Shown: positions 7,142 through 14,859, numbered from the stretch's first letter. The stretch: DNA of 50,046 nucleotides from Kiritimatiellia bacterium (GCA_900771325.1 CAAGNN010000048.1:1-50046); one strand, 5' to 3'. Numbers and translations are program-made. Notes: generated from the sequence alone by a model not told the origin.

Positions 7142-8878
7142 ATGAGCGCAACGATTGAAGAGATTCGGCACAGCGCGGCGCATTTGGTGGCGTCGGCGGT
7201 GTGCTCGTTGTTTGATGGCGTGAAGATTGACATCGGCCCGGCGACGGACGATGGGTTTTACTATGACTTTGACCTAGAGCATCGCCTGAGCGCCGAGGAC
7301 TTTCCGGCGATCGAGAAGGCGGTGCGTAAACTGATTGGGGCGAAGCTGCCCTTCGTGCGCGAGGAAGTGACGCGCGCGCAGGCGCAGGAGATCTTCAAGG
7401 ATCAGCCCTACAAGCTCGAGCGTCTGGCCGACATCCCGGAGGGGGAGGCGGTCTCGATTTACCGCACGGGGGACTATGTGGACCTCTGCCGCGGGCCGCA
7501 CGTGGAGCACTCCGGGTGCATTGGCGCGGTCAAGCTGATGAGCGTGGCCGGCAGTTACTATCGCGGTGACGAGCACAACAAGATGTTGCAGCGGCTCTAC
7601 GGCATTGCCGCCGCCTCGCAGAAGGAGCTCGATGCGATTGTCGCGCGCATTGAAGAGGCGAAGAAGCGCGACCACCGCAAGTTGGGCAAGGAGCTCGAGC
7701 TCTTCACGATTTCCGAGAGCGTGGGGCCGGGGCTGGCGCACTGGCTGCCGAAGGGCGCGCGCGTGCGCATTGCCATTGAGGATTACTGGCGCAAGGAGCA
7801 CTTCCGCCACGGCTACGAGATGCTCTTTACCCCGCACATCGGCCGGGCGAACCTCTGGCAGACCTCCGGTCACCTCGGCTTCTACAAGGATGGCATGTTC
7901 CCCCCGATGAATGTCACCGAGGGCGACGGCGAGAAGGCGGTCCAGGAGACCTACTACGTCAAGCCGATGAACTGCCCGTTCCACATCCAGGCCTACCTCT
8001 TCAAGAAGGTGAGCTACCGCGACCTGCCGTTGCGCTGGGCCGAGCTGGGCACCGTCTATCGCTACGAGAAGGATGGCGTGCGCCACGGGCTCTTCCGCGT
8101 GCGCGGCTTTACGCAGGATGACGCGCACATCTTCTGCGCCCCCGAGAAGATCGAGGAGGAGATTCGCTTCACTGTGAAGTTCTGCCTCCACATCCTCCAC
8201 CGCTTCGGCTTCCAGGACATCACCGCCTACCTCTCCACCCGCCCGGAAAAGGCGGTGGGCGACCCGGCCAAGTGGGAACAGGCCACCAACTCGCTCCGTC
8301 ACGCCCTCGAGGCCGAGGGAATGAGCTACGAGGTCGACGAAGGCGGCGGCGCCTTCTACGGGCCGAAGATTGATATGAAGATTAAGGATGCCCTCGGCCG
8401 CGAGTGGCAGTTGGGCACCATTCAGTTCGACTTCAACCTCCCCGAGCGCTTCCACCTCACCTATACCGGGGCCGACGGTGCCGAGCACCAGCCCTATATG
8501 GTCCACCGCGCCCTCCTCGGCTCGCTCGAGCGCTTCTTCGGCATCCTCATCGAACACTACGCCGGCGCCTTCCCCACCTGGCTCGCGCCGGTGCAGGCCA
8601 AGGTGTTGCCGATTACCGACGCGCAGCACGAAGCCGCCAAGGCCGTCCTCTCCAAGCTCGCCACCGCCGATCTGCGCGTGGAGGCCGATTGGAGCAACGA
8701 CAAGATTGGCGCGAAGATCCGCAAGGCCACGATGGCCAAGATTCCCTATATGCTGGTGCTCGGCGGCCGTGAAGCCGAGGCCGGCCTGGTCGCGGTCCGC
8801 AGCCGCGAGAAGGGCGACCTGGGAACGATGACCCCGGAAGCCTTCATCGAACTCATCAAGCAAGAAATCAACGCATAA
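7142..8878 (+). CDS. thrS: Threonine-tRNA ligase lacking the N-terminal TGS domain
   Basis: The 578-residue enzyme charges tRNA-Thr. It begins directly with the editing domain: RHSAAHLVASAV with His10 and His14 (HxxxH), and later YVDLCRGPHVEHSG. The class II catalytic core has motif 2 and the zinc site: MNCPFH (Cys278), RYEKDGVRHGLFRVRGFTQD and a late PYMVHRALLGSLERF. The C-terminal anticodon-binding domain (TWLAPVQAKVLPI to EAFIELIKQEI) is complete. Typical ThrS is about 640 residues with an N-terminal TGS domain, which is absent here; GGAGTT before the ATG at 7142 supports this start, and upstream sequence is promoter. infC follows after 24 bases, the conserved thrS-infC order. Confidence 0.95.
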   Translation: MSATIEEIRHSAAHLVASAVCSLFDGVKIDIGPATDDGFYYDFDLEHRLSAEDFPAIEKAVRKLIGAKLPFVREEVTRAQAQEIFKDQPYKLERLADIPEGEAVSIYRTGDYVDLCRGPHVEHSGCIGAVKLMSVAGSYYRGDEHNKMLQRLYGIAAASQKELDAIVARIEEAKKRDHRKLGKELELFTISESVGPGLAHWLPKGARVRIAIEDYWRKEHFRHGYEMLFTPHIGRANLWQTSGHLGFYKDGMFPPMNVTEGDGEKAVQETYYVKPMNCPFHIQAYLFKKVSYRDLPLRWAELGTVYRYEKDGVRHGLFRVRGFTQDDAHIFCAPEKIEEEIRFTVKFCLHILHRFGFQDITAYLSTRPEKAVGDPAKWEQATNSLRHALEAEGMSYEVDEGGGAFYGPKIDMKIKDALGREWQLGTIQFDFNLPERFHLTYTGADGAEHQPYMVHRALLGSLERFFGILIEHYAGAFPTWLAPVQAKVLPITDAQHEAAKAVLSKLATADLRVEADWSNDKIGAKIRKATMAKIPYMLVLGGREAEAGLVAVRSREKGDLGTMTPEAFIELIKQEINA

Positions 8879-8902
8879 CTCGAACCCCATCAGGAGCTCA
8901 AC

Positions 8903-9577
8903 TTGGCATTCCCCCTGAAACCCCTGCCCACCGGTCCCCGCCCCAACAATGGTCCCGCCCAGCGCGACCAGAAGGGGGCCTCCTTCACCCGCACCAACTA
9001 CAAGATCCGGGTGCCGGAAGTCCGCGTGGTCGATGCCGCCGGCAAGATGCTCGGCCTTATGCCCACGCGCAAGGCGCAGGCCCTCGCCGAATCGCTGGGG
9101 CTGGACCTTGTGGAGATCACGCCCAACGCCCAGCCGCCCATCTGCAAGATTATGGATTACGGCAAGTTCCGCTACCAGGAATCCATCAAGCAGAAGGAGG
9201 CCCGCAAGAACGCCAAGGCCACGCAGGTCAAGGAGATTAAGTTCCACGCCGGCACCGATGTAGGCGACGTGGACCGCAAGGTCAAGGACATCCTCGGCTT
9301 CATCGCCCAGGGCAACAAGGTGAAGGTCTCGCTCAAGTTCCGCGGCCGCGAGAACGCCCACAAGGAGCTCGGGATTGACCTTATCAACCGCATCATCGAG
9401 ACCTGTGGCGAGAAGATTGCCGTCGAGCAAGAGCCCAAACTCCTCGGCCGCGACCTCTCCTGCCTCATCGGCCCGCCCAACGCCAAGTCCATCAAGGCCG
9501 CCCAGGCCAAGAAGAAGGCCCTCGAAGAGGCCCCCGCCGCCGAGCCCCCCAAGCCCGGCCTCGCGCCGATGCGCTGA
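8903..9577 (+). CDS. infC: Translation initiation factor IF-3 with a TTG start codon
   Basis: The 224-residue protein has both IF-3 domains: the N-terminal TNYKIRVPEVRVVDAAGK and DLVEITPNAQPPICKIMDYG, the linker helix KFRYQESIKQKEARKNAK, and the C-terminal KEIKFHAGTDVGDVDRKV and VKVSLKFRGRE. IF-3 checks the start codon and keeps 30S subunits free. The C-terminus is extended by about 40 residues rich in Ala/Pro/Lys. The start is TTG at 8903, with AGGAG ending seven bases upstream; no ATG precedes the conserved N-terminus. Non-canonical starts in infC (AUU in enteric bacteria) serve autoregulation, so the same may hold here. rpmI and rplT do not follow. A heptad array begins on the stop codon. 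Confidence 0.94.
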   Translation: MAFPLKPLPTGPRPNNGPAQRDQKGASFTRTNYKIRVPEVRVVDAAGKMLGLMPTRKAQALAESLGLDLVEITPNAQPPICKIMDYGKFRYQESIKQKEARKNAKATQVKEIKFHAGTDVGDVDRKVKDILGFIAQGNKVKVSLKFRGRENAHKELGIDLINRIIETCGEKIAVEQEPKLLGRDLSCLIGPPNAKSIKAAQAKKKALEEAPAAEPPKPGLAPMR

Positions 9578-9720
9578 TGATCGATGGGCGATAGACGATA
9601 GGCGTGAAGCGCTCACGCGACAGGTCTATCCAAGGCCGAAGCCGTGAAAGCCGCCTTCCCCTAACACCAGTTTGCCCGTCGCGGCTTGCCGCGCTTCACG
9701 CCTATCGCCCATCGCCTATC
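9576..9720. repeat. Heptad-repeat element with inverted ends, left of the SDR gene
   Basis: Five heptads (GATGATC, GATGGGC, GATAGAC, GATAGGC, GTGAAGC) run from 9576 to 9610, the first overlapping the infC stop. At the other end, 9693-9720 carries the complementary heptads GCTTCAC, GCCTATC, GCCCATC, GCCTATC, so the ends form a long hairpin (17 bp perfect: 9596-9612 with 9691-9707). The body 9596-9682 recurs at 10360-10446. It looks like a small MITE-like element of about 145 bp. Confidence 0.8.
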
Positions 9721-9728
9721 CCTTTCTT

Positions 9729-10346
9729 ATGCACCTCGTCCTCGCCGGTCCTGGCCGCATTGGGTCGGCATTGGTGCCTGGGCTTCAGGCCCAGGGGCAC
9801 ACCGTCACGCTGCTCACACGCCGTGACTATGGCGACTTCCTGGCCCCGACCTACGACCCCGGACCGGCCGTTGACAAGCTGACCGCGTGCGACGCGCTCC
9901 TCCTCCTGGCCGGACGCTTTGAGCTCAATGCGCCCGAGGAGGTGATGGGCCAGGCCAACGCCACCGGCCCCCTGCGCATTGCCGAAGCCGTCCACGCGCG
10001 CTTCCCCCAAGCGCAGATTATCGCCTTCCTCGATAGCCGCATCCGCCGGCCGCTCTCGTCTGTGCCGCCGGCTGTGCGCGCCTACCTCGCCTCCAAGCAG
10101 CGCCTCGCCCGTTGGGTCCTGGCCGCCGCCCGCACCTGGGGGCAAACCACCGGCGCGCGCGTCAACGCCATCGCCCCAGGGCCCGTCTTTCCGCCACCGG
10201 AGAAGGCGCACAGCGAACCGGGCGGAGCCTGCCTCACCCCGCGCCCAACCGTCGCCGACCTCCTCTCCGGCATCACCTTCCTCCTCTCCACCCCCTCCGT
10301 CACCGGCCAGATCCTCTATATCGCCGCCGGGCAGCAGGTATTATAG
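9729..10346 (+). CDS. Short-chain dehydrogenase/reductase family protein
   Basis: The 205-residue product has a Rossmann-like start MHLVLAGPGRIGSAL with a GxGxxG pattern, the active-site YxxxK as YLASK (about residues 119-123) and the SDR block RVNAIAPGPV. These identify a classical SDR, with sequence closest in feel to FolM/pteridine-reductase-like members; the substrate cannot be told. The usual NNAG motif is replaced by LLLAGRFEL. The ATG at 9729 has no good ribosome-binding site and lies only nine bases after a repeat element; an upstream in-frame start at 9672 lies inside that element. The gene is bracketed by two copies of an 87-bp repeat, which suggests it may have moved or duplicated as a unit. 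Confidence 0.7.
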   Translation: MHLVLAGPGRIGSALVPGLQAQGHTVTLLTRRDYGDFLAPTYDPGPAVDKLTACDALLLLAGRFELNAPEEVMGQANATGPLRIAEAVHARFPQAQIIAFLDSRIRRPLSSVPPAVRAYLASKQRLARWVLAAARTWGQTTGARVNAIAPGPVFPPPEKAHSEPGGACLTPRPTVADLLSGITFLLSTPSVTGQILYIAAGQQVL

Positions 10347-10502
10347 GATAGGTGATAGCCGATAGGCGTGAAGCGCTCACGCGACAGGTCTATCCAAGGC
10401 CGAAGCCGTGAAATCCGCCCTTCCCTAACGTCAGCTTGCCCGTCGCGCAAGCGCTCTGTCATCCCCTCTCTGTCCTCTGTCATCGCGAGCGTAGCGAGCC
10501 AA
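10347..10502. repeat. Heptad array plus second copy of the 87-bp repeat, right of the SDR gene
   Basis: Heptads GATAGGT, GATAGCC, GATAGGC, GTGAAGC begin at 10347, directly after the SDR stop codon. The 87-bp stretch 10360-10446 is almost identical to 9596-9682. It is followed by a different heptad type (CTGTCCT, CTGTCAT) ending in GCGAGCGTAGCGAG near 10497, a tail also seen near 35800 and 46570. Confidence 0.85.
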
Positions 10503-10516
10503 CCCGTCAAAAAGAG

Positions 10517-10546
10517 TTGCACGCGGCGGGGGAGTTTTGATAGAGT
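10517..10546 (+). promoter_or_regulatory. Probable fusA promoter
   Basis: TTGCAC (10517-10522) and TAGAGT (10541-10546) are 18 bp apart. The predicted start near 10553 gives a leader of about 35 bases with AAGGAG before the fusA ATG. Confidence 0.55.
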
Positions 10547-10588
10547 GTGTGGCATTTCACGTTGAAAGCCTTTTCTAAGGAGTCAGTT

Positions 10589-12694
10589 ATGGCACGCAAA
10601 ATCCCGTTGGACCATCTGCGCAACATTGGCATTATGGCCCACATCGACGCCGGTAAGACGACGACCTCCGAGCGTATTCTCTTCTATTCCGGCAAGAACC
10701 ACAAGATTGGCGAAGTGCACGATGGCGGCGCCACGATGGACTGGATGGTTCAGGAGCAGGAGCGCGGCATTACGATTACCTCCGCGGCCACGGCCGTCAT
10801 GTGGGGCGACTATATGATCTCGCTGATCGACACCCCCGGCCACGTGGACTTCACGGCCGAGGTGGAGCGCTCGCTGCGCGTGCTCGATGGCGCGGTGGCG
10901 GTCTTCTGCGCGGTCGGTGGCGTGCAGCCGCAGTCCGAGCAGGTCTGGCGTCAGTCCGAGAAGTACAAGGTGCCCAAGCTCATCTTCGTGAACAAGATGG
11001 ACCGCATCGGCGCGAACTTCTTCTCGGTGATGGATCAGGTGCGCGATCAGCTCAAGGCCCGTCCGGTGCCGATGGTTTGCCCGCTGGGCGCTGGCGAGAC
11101 CTTCGAGGGCGTGGTGGACCTGCTTGAGAACCGCCTGGTCACCTACGATAAGGAATCGCAGGGGATGAAGCAGATCTACTCCGAGATCCCCGCCGAGCTC
11201 AAGGAGAAGTGCGAGGAAATGCGCCACGAGATGATCGAGGCCGCCGCCGAGCAGGACGAAGAGCTGATGAACAAGTACTTCGAAGAGGGCACCCTCACGA
11301 AGGAAGAGATTATCAAGGGTCTGCGCAAGGGCTGCATCGCCCGCTCGATTATGCCGGCCTTCTGCGGCACCGCCTTCAAGAACAAGGGCATCCAGATCCT
11401 CCTCGACGCGGTGGTGAGCTACCTCCCCTCCCCGCTCGACATCCCCCCGGTGCAGGACGAGGCCGACCCCTCCATCATCCGCAAGGCTGATGACAACGAG
11501 CCCCTCTCCGCCCTCGCCTTCAAGATTATGGCCGATAAGAACATGGGCAAGATCATCTTCACCCGTGTTTACTCTGGCACCCTCGTGGCCGGCGCGGAAA
11601 TCCTCGATTCCTCCATCGGCAAGAAGGCCCGCATCTCGCGCCTCTTCCGTATGCACGCCAACCACCAGGAGAAGCTCGAAGAGGCCCACGCCGGCGACAT
11701 CGTCGCCGTCATCGGTCTGCCCAACACCCGCACCGGCGACACCCTCTGCGATCCCGAGAACCCGATTCACCTCGAGTCCATCGACTTCCCGGCCCCGGTG
11801 ATCTCGATCGCCGTCAAGCCCGTCTCCCGTGGCGACAACGAGAAGCTCGGCAACGCCCTCCACGCCCTGGCTCAGGAAGACCCCACCTTCACCGTGGCCT
11901 TCGACCAGGAGACCTCCGAGACCATCATCTCGGGTATGGGCGAGCTCCACCTCGAGATCATCGTCGACCGCCTGAAGCGCGAGTTCAACGTGGCCTGCGA
12001 AGTCGGCCGCCCCGAAGTCGCCTACCGCGAGTCGATTGCTGTGGAAGGCGAAGGCGAATACAAGCACAAGAAGCAGTCCGGCGGCCGCGGTCAGTATGGC
12101 CATGTCTGCATGAAGTTCGCTCCGCTCGAGTCCGGCAAGGAGTTCGAGTTCGTCAACGACATCAAGGGCGGTGTCATCCCCGGCGAATACATCCCGGCCG
12201 TCGAAAAGGGCATCCGCGCGGCGATGGAATCCGGCCCGCTCGCCGGCTACCCGGTCCTCCCGCTCAAGGCCACGCTCTTCTACGGTTCGTATCACGACGT
12301 CGACTCCTCGGAGTTCGCCTTCCAGACCGCTGCTCGTCAGTGCTTCAAGCAGGTCTTCTTGGCCAGCCAGCCGCAGCTGCTCGAGCCGATTATGAAGGTG
12401 GAAGTCGTGGTGCCCGAGGACTACATGGGCGCGGCCACCGGCTCGCTCTCGCAGCGTCGCGGCCGTGTTGAAGGCATGGAAGAGCGCGGCGGTGCCCGCC
12501 TGGTCCACGGCTTCGTGCCCCTGGGCGAGATGTTCGGCTACTCCAACACCATCCGCACCCTCACGCAGGGCCGTGGCTCCTTCACGATGGTCTTCGACCA
12601 CTACGAGCCCGTCCCCCGCGCCCTGCAGGACGAGATCGTCGAGAAGCGCCGCAAAGCCGGCAAGGTCCTCGGCTACTCCGAAGCCGACGAATAA
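10589..12694 (+). CDS. fusA: Elongation factor G
   Basis: The 701-residue GTPase has the full EF-G order: P-loop AHIDAGKTTT, switch II DTPGHVDF, NKMD, then domain II, and domain III-V blocks GMGELHLEIIVDRLKREF, GGRGQYGHV and MGAATGSLSQRRG. It moves tRNA and mRNA through the ribosome and works with RRF in recycling. Residues such as MDWMVQEQERGITITSAATA fit the canonical translation form. The ATG at 10589 is preferred over an in-frame upstream start at 10547, because AAGGAG precedes it and the family begins MARKIPLDHLRNIGI. It is transcribed alone, with its own promoter and terminator, not in a str operon with rpsL-rpsG-tuf. Confidence 0.96.
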   Translation: MARKIPLDHLRNIGIMAHIDAGKTTTSERILFYSGKNHKIGEVHDGGATMDWMVQEQERGITITSAATAVMWGDYMISLIDTPGHVDFTAEVERSLRVLDGAVAVFCAVGGVQPQSEQVWRQSEKYKVPKLIFVNKMDRIGANFFSVMDQVRDQLKARPVPMVCPLGAGETFEGVVDLLENRLVTYDKESQGMKQIYSEIPAELKEKCEEMRHEMIEAAAEQDEELMNKYFEEGTLTKEEIIKGLRKGCIARSIMPAFCGTAFKNKGIQILLDAVVSYLPSPLDIPPVQDEADPSIIRKADDNEPLSALAFKIMADKNMGKIIFTRVYSGTLVAGAEILDSSIGKKARISRLFRMHANHQEKLEEAHAGDIVAVIGLPNTRTGDTLCDPENPIHLESIDFPAPVISIAVKPVSRGDNEKLGNALHALAQEDPTFTVAFDQETSETIISGMGELHLEIIVDRLKREFNVACEVGRPEVAYRESIAVEGEGEYKHKKQSGGRGQYGHVCMKFAPLESGKEFEFVNDIKGGVIPGEYIPAVEKGIRAAMESGPLAGYPVLPLKATLFYGSYHDVDSSEFAFQTAARQCFKQVFLASQPQLLEPIMKVEVVVPEDYMGAATGSLSQRRGRVEGMEERGGARLVHGFVPLGEMFGYSNTIRTLTQGRGSFTMVFDHYEPVPRALQDEIVEKRRKAGKVLGYSEADE

Positions 12695-12722
12695 GCCTAG
12701 GCCCCTCAAGGCCACCCCAAAA

Positions 12723-12756
12723 GCGGGGCTCGCACAATGCGGGCCCCGCCTTTTTT
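12723..12756 (+). terminator. fusA intrinsic terminator
   Basis: Stem GCGGGGC/GCCCCGC (12723-12729 with 12743-12749), with an inner CGCA/TGCG pairing, is followed by six Ts. Confidence 0.92.
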
Positions 12757-12778
12757 GCATTTTCTCCGCGAAACCCTC

Positions 12779-12808
12779 TTGCATTCACGGTGGAGGGTAT
12801 GATAAGAT
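12779..12808 (+). promoter_or_regulatory. Probable promoter of the PEP-CTERM gene
   Basis: TTGCAT (12779-12784) and TAAGAT (12803-12808) are 18 bp apart; an overlapping TATGAT is at 12798. Transcription from here would give a short leader before the AGGAG and ATG at 12846. Confidence 0.5.
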
Positions 12809-12845
12809 GAGTCTCTTTCTTAGGAACCATTAGGAGAATAACGCT

Positions 12846-13466
12846 ATGAAGAAATGCGCACTATTTGCCCTCGCGGCCCTCTTTGCTGGGGTGTCGCAGG
12901 CATTGACACTGGCCTGGCAGTCTTCGGACACCACGAAGCAGACCGGGTTTCAGATTGACGCGGGCACCTCATTCACCATCGTGGCCAAGTTGGTCTCGAG
13001 TGCGAGTATGATGTCCTCGTCTGGCAACACCCCGCTGCTCTTGACAAATGGCGGCACCGACCAGTTGAAGGTCTTCAACGACAGCGGCTGGTGCAACGTC
13101 AACGTCAAGAATGACAGCACGGGCTGGGCGGCGATGGGCTATAATAACGCCAACACCATCAAGGCCGCCACGGAACTGTGGGTTGCCATTACCTCCAACC
13201 AGGCCGGCAACACCTCGATGGCCTTCTACGACTCCGGCAAGAATGTCCTCCAGTCTCAATCCTGGACGGACAAGAACACGGGGTTGACGGGCTTCGACTC
13301 GGTGACCTTTGCCGAGGGCGTGACCGGCGAAGTGTGGTATGACACCACCTACTACACCACCGTCGCCGATATGACCGCGCAGGTCGCCTCTGTCCCTGAG
13401 CCGACGGCCCTTGCGCTGATCGCCCTTGGCATCGGTGCGGTGGCGCTGAAGCGCAAGGCTTGCTAA
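12846..13466 (+). CDS. Secreted PEP-CTERM sorting-domain protein
   Basis: The 206-residue protein starts with a signal peptide (MKKCALFALAALFAGVSQAL) and ends with a PEP-CTERM tag: VPEPTALALIALGIGAVAL followed by a basic KRK. This tag is cut by an exosortase during export to the outer surface. The middle, rich in Ser, Thr, Asn and Trp (SSDTTKQTGFQIDAGTS, WVAITSNQAGNTSMAF), looks like a single beta-sandwich lectin or concanavalin-like domain with no recognised catalytic residues. Promoter and terminator on either side make it a single-gene unit. No exosortase gene is in the window. The role is unknown; surface structure or matrix binding is a guess. Confidence 0.88.
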   Translation: MKKCALFALAALFAGVSQALTLAWQSSDTTKQTGFQIDAGTSFTIVAKLVSSASMMSSSGNTPLLLTNGGTDQLKVFNDSGWCNVNVKNDSTGWAAMGYNNANTIKAATELWVAITSNQAGNTSMAFYDSGKNVLQSQSWTDKNTGLTGFDSVTFAEGVTGEVWYDTTYYTTVADMTAQVASVPEPTALALIALGIGAVALKRKAC

Positions 13467-13490
13467 CCCATCCTTCGCAACCGCCTCAAC

Positions 13491-13524
13491 GCGGGGTCTG
13501 CCATTGGCGGGCCCCGCCTTTTTT
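13491..13524 (+). terminator. Terminator of the PEP-CTERM gene
   Basis: Stem GCGGGG/CCCCGC (13491-13496 with 13512-13517) followed by a T-run. Its right arm and tail (GCGGGCCCCGCCTTTTTT) nearly repeat the fusA terminator. Confidence 0.88.
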
Positions 13525-13637
13525 AGCCTCCGATCGCGCCAACTTTCTGCCCGAGCGCCGGGTGACTGACCGGCTGGCAAGCCAAAACTCGCGCAAAGAG
13601 CGGCAGTTATGCAAAGGCAAGCTGGAGAAGATTTTGC

Positions 13638-13665
13638 TTGACACGGGGGGGCCTTTTCATATAAT
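13638..13665 (+). promoter_or_regulatory. Strong promoter of the CBM48 protein gene
   Basis: Consensus TTGACA (13638-13643) and TATAAT (13660-13665) are separated by 16 bp, the best sigma-70-type match among the protein-gene promoters here. The start is expected near 13672. High expression is likely. Confidence 0.9.
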
Positions 13666-13711
13666 ACGCCGCGTTTTCCTACTGCTAGGAGACGAAAAGG
13701 AGTAAAAGAGT

Positions 13712-14227
13712 ATGGCTAACAAGAAGACCGCCAAGACCAAGACCGCGAAGGCCCCTGCCGTGAAGAAGGAAGCCCCCGCGAAGAAGACCCCCGTTGCGGC
13801 CAAGACCGTCAAGGCGGCCAAGGTCGTCGAGCCCGAACTGTTCGACGCCGTCTGCCCTGCGACTTGCGCATGCGAAACCAAGGCCGCCCCCACGGCCGAG
13901 AAGCCGGCGAAGGCCACCAAGGCTGCCAAGCCCGCCGCGAAGGCCGAGAAGCCCGCCGCCCCCAAGACCACCCGCGTCACCTTCCGCATCCGTGAAGAGG
14001 TCGGCGCCAAGGTTTTCCTGGCCGGCAGCTTCAATAACTGGAATGCCACCGCCAAGCAGCTCACCGACAAGAATGGCACGGGCGACTTCACCTGCTGCCT
14101 GAACCTGCCCAAGGGCCGCTACGAGTACAAGTTCGTCGTCAACGGCACCTGGAAGGCCGACGGCGCTTGCGCCGACTGGGTCACCAACGATATGGGCACC
14201 ATCAACAGCGTCATCACGGTTGACTAA
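13712..14227 (+). CDS. Small AMPK/CBM48-type glycogen-binding protein with a Lys/Ala-rich N-terminal tail
   Basis: Residues 1-87 are a Lys/Ala/Pro-rich tail with repeats such as KKTAKTKTAKAPAVKKEAPA, interrupted by ELFDAVCPATCACET with three Cys. Residues 88-171 form an early-set E carbohydrate-binding domain of the AMPK-beta/CBM48 type: KVFLAGSFNNWN, LPKGRYEYKFVVNGTW and the terminal NSVITV. Such domains bind glycogen or other alpha-glucans. There is no signal peptide, so it is probably cytoplasmic. The tail resembles bacterial histone H1-like proteins and could bind nucleic acid or polyanions. The perfect promoter suggests an abundant protein. A debranching enzyme at the end of the window shows glycogen metabolism is present. 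Confidence 0.82.
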   Translation: MANKKTAKTKTAKAPAVKKEAPAKKTPVAAKTVKAAKVVEPELFDAVCPATCACETKAAPTAEKPAKATKAAKPAAKAEKPAAPKTTRVTFRIREEVGAKVFLAGSFNNWNATAKQLTDKNGTGDFTCCLNLPKGRYEYKFVVNGTWKADGACADWVTNDMGTINSVITVD

Positions 14228-14250
14228 CGCTGTTCCCCCAAGCAAACAAC

Positions 14251-14283
14251 AAGGGCTCCCACACCGGGGGCCCTTTTGTTTTA
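14251..14283 (+). terminator. Terminator of the CBM48 protein gene
   Basis: A 10-bp stem with one G-U pair (14251-14260 with 14266-14275) is followed by TTTTGTTTT. Confidence 0.9.
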
Positions 14284-14290
14284 TGGGATC

Positions 14291-14312
14291 CGAGAGGCGT
14301 TAGGCGATGGGC
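14291..14312. repeat. Short heptad array
   Basis: GAGAGGC, GTTAGGC and GATGGGC follow each other with a 7-bp period, about 10 bases after the terminator. The sequence type matches the arrays around 9.6 and 10.35 kb. Confidence 0.6.
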
Positions 14313-14386
14313 GGGAACGCTACCGCTCGCCGGGGAAACCCGACTGAGGGGCAGCTCCATCCCAAACCCGCCCCGAGGCGAACTAT

Positions 14387-14467
14387 TAAGTCCACCACTT
14401 ATTGCCGATAAGTCCACCACTTATCGGCAATAAGTCCCCCACTTAATTCCGATAAGTCCCGGACTTA
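14387..14467. repeat. Four-unit, 22-bp-period palindromic array (TAAG-N7-CTTA family, copy B)
   Basis: Units start at 14387, 14409, 14431 and 14453 with the same 15+7 layout as the array at 2238. The cores are different: TCCACCA, TCCACCA, TCCCCCA, TCCCGGA. The second unit and its linkers form GCCGATAAG/CTTATCGGC, where copy A has GCCAATAAG/CTTATTGGC, a compensatory A-T to G-C change. The fourth unit is a perfect palindrome. The same AGTTCCCCTC follows. Confidence 0.9.
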
Positions 14468-14495
14468 TTAGTTCCCCTCACCCCGAGTCCAAAAC

Positions 14496-14539
14496 GCACC
14501 CGCCCGGGTCGGGGGGCAACCCGGGGCGGGTCGGGGGAA
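14496..14539. repeat. 22-bp-period array, GC family, two units
   Basis: Two units start at 14496 and 14518 (core AACCCGGGGCGGGTC in the second), 28 bases after array B, so two families of 22-bp units lie side by side. Confidence 0.85.
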
Positions 14540-14576
14540 GGGCGCGGCAGAGGTGGGAGCCGAAGGGCCGGGTTTT

Positions 14577-14700
14577 CTCGGGGTGCGGGGGCGTTGCCCC
14601 CCGCGTAGGGGGCTTGGGGGCCGTGAGGGGCGCGGCAAGCCGCGCGCGAGGGGGCTTGGGGGCCGTGAGGGGCGCGGCAAGCCGCGCGCGAGGGGGCCGC
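14577..14700. repeat. REP-like palindrome and two 42-bp direct repeats
   Basis: The palindrome at 14585-14604 is identical over 20 bases to the copy in the RAYT gene. It is followed by two perfect 42-bp direct copies at 14608-14649 and 14650-14691, containing CGCGGCAAGCCGCGCGCG. The remainder up to 14850 is low-complexity sequence with AAGGCGCACCTCTCGGC twice. No credible gene lies between 14228 and 14895. Confidence 0.8.
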
Positions 14701-14859
14701 GAGGACGCGGCCCGTCAAAACGGGCACCGCAAACGCGCCGAAGGCGCACCTCTCGGCCAGTTGCCGCGTAGCGGCCTGGCCCCCTTCACGCGCCGAAGGC
14801 GCACCTCTCGGCGGCACAGCCGCCCCCTCACGCGAGCGTAGCGAGCATCCCCTCAAATG

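Noticed and set aside
9672..9728. Upstream start at 9672 for the SDR gene
   Set aside because: It lies within the repeat element, and the Rossmann start motif begins at 9729.
424..12784. Very long open frames on the minus strand opposite scpB-hemW, yajC-secDF, thrS-infC and fusA
   Set aside because: They mirror highly conserved plus-strand genes, are rich in Gly/Ala/Glu/Val, and have no recognisable domains. High GC at third positions makes antisense frames open.
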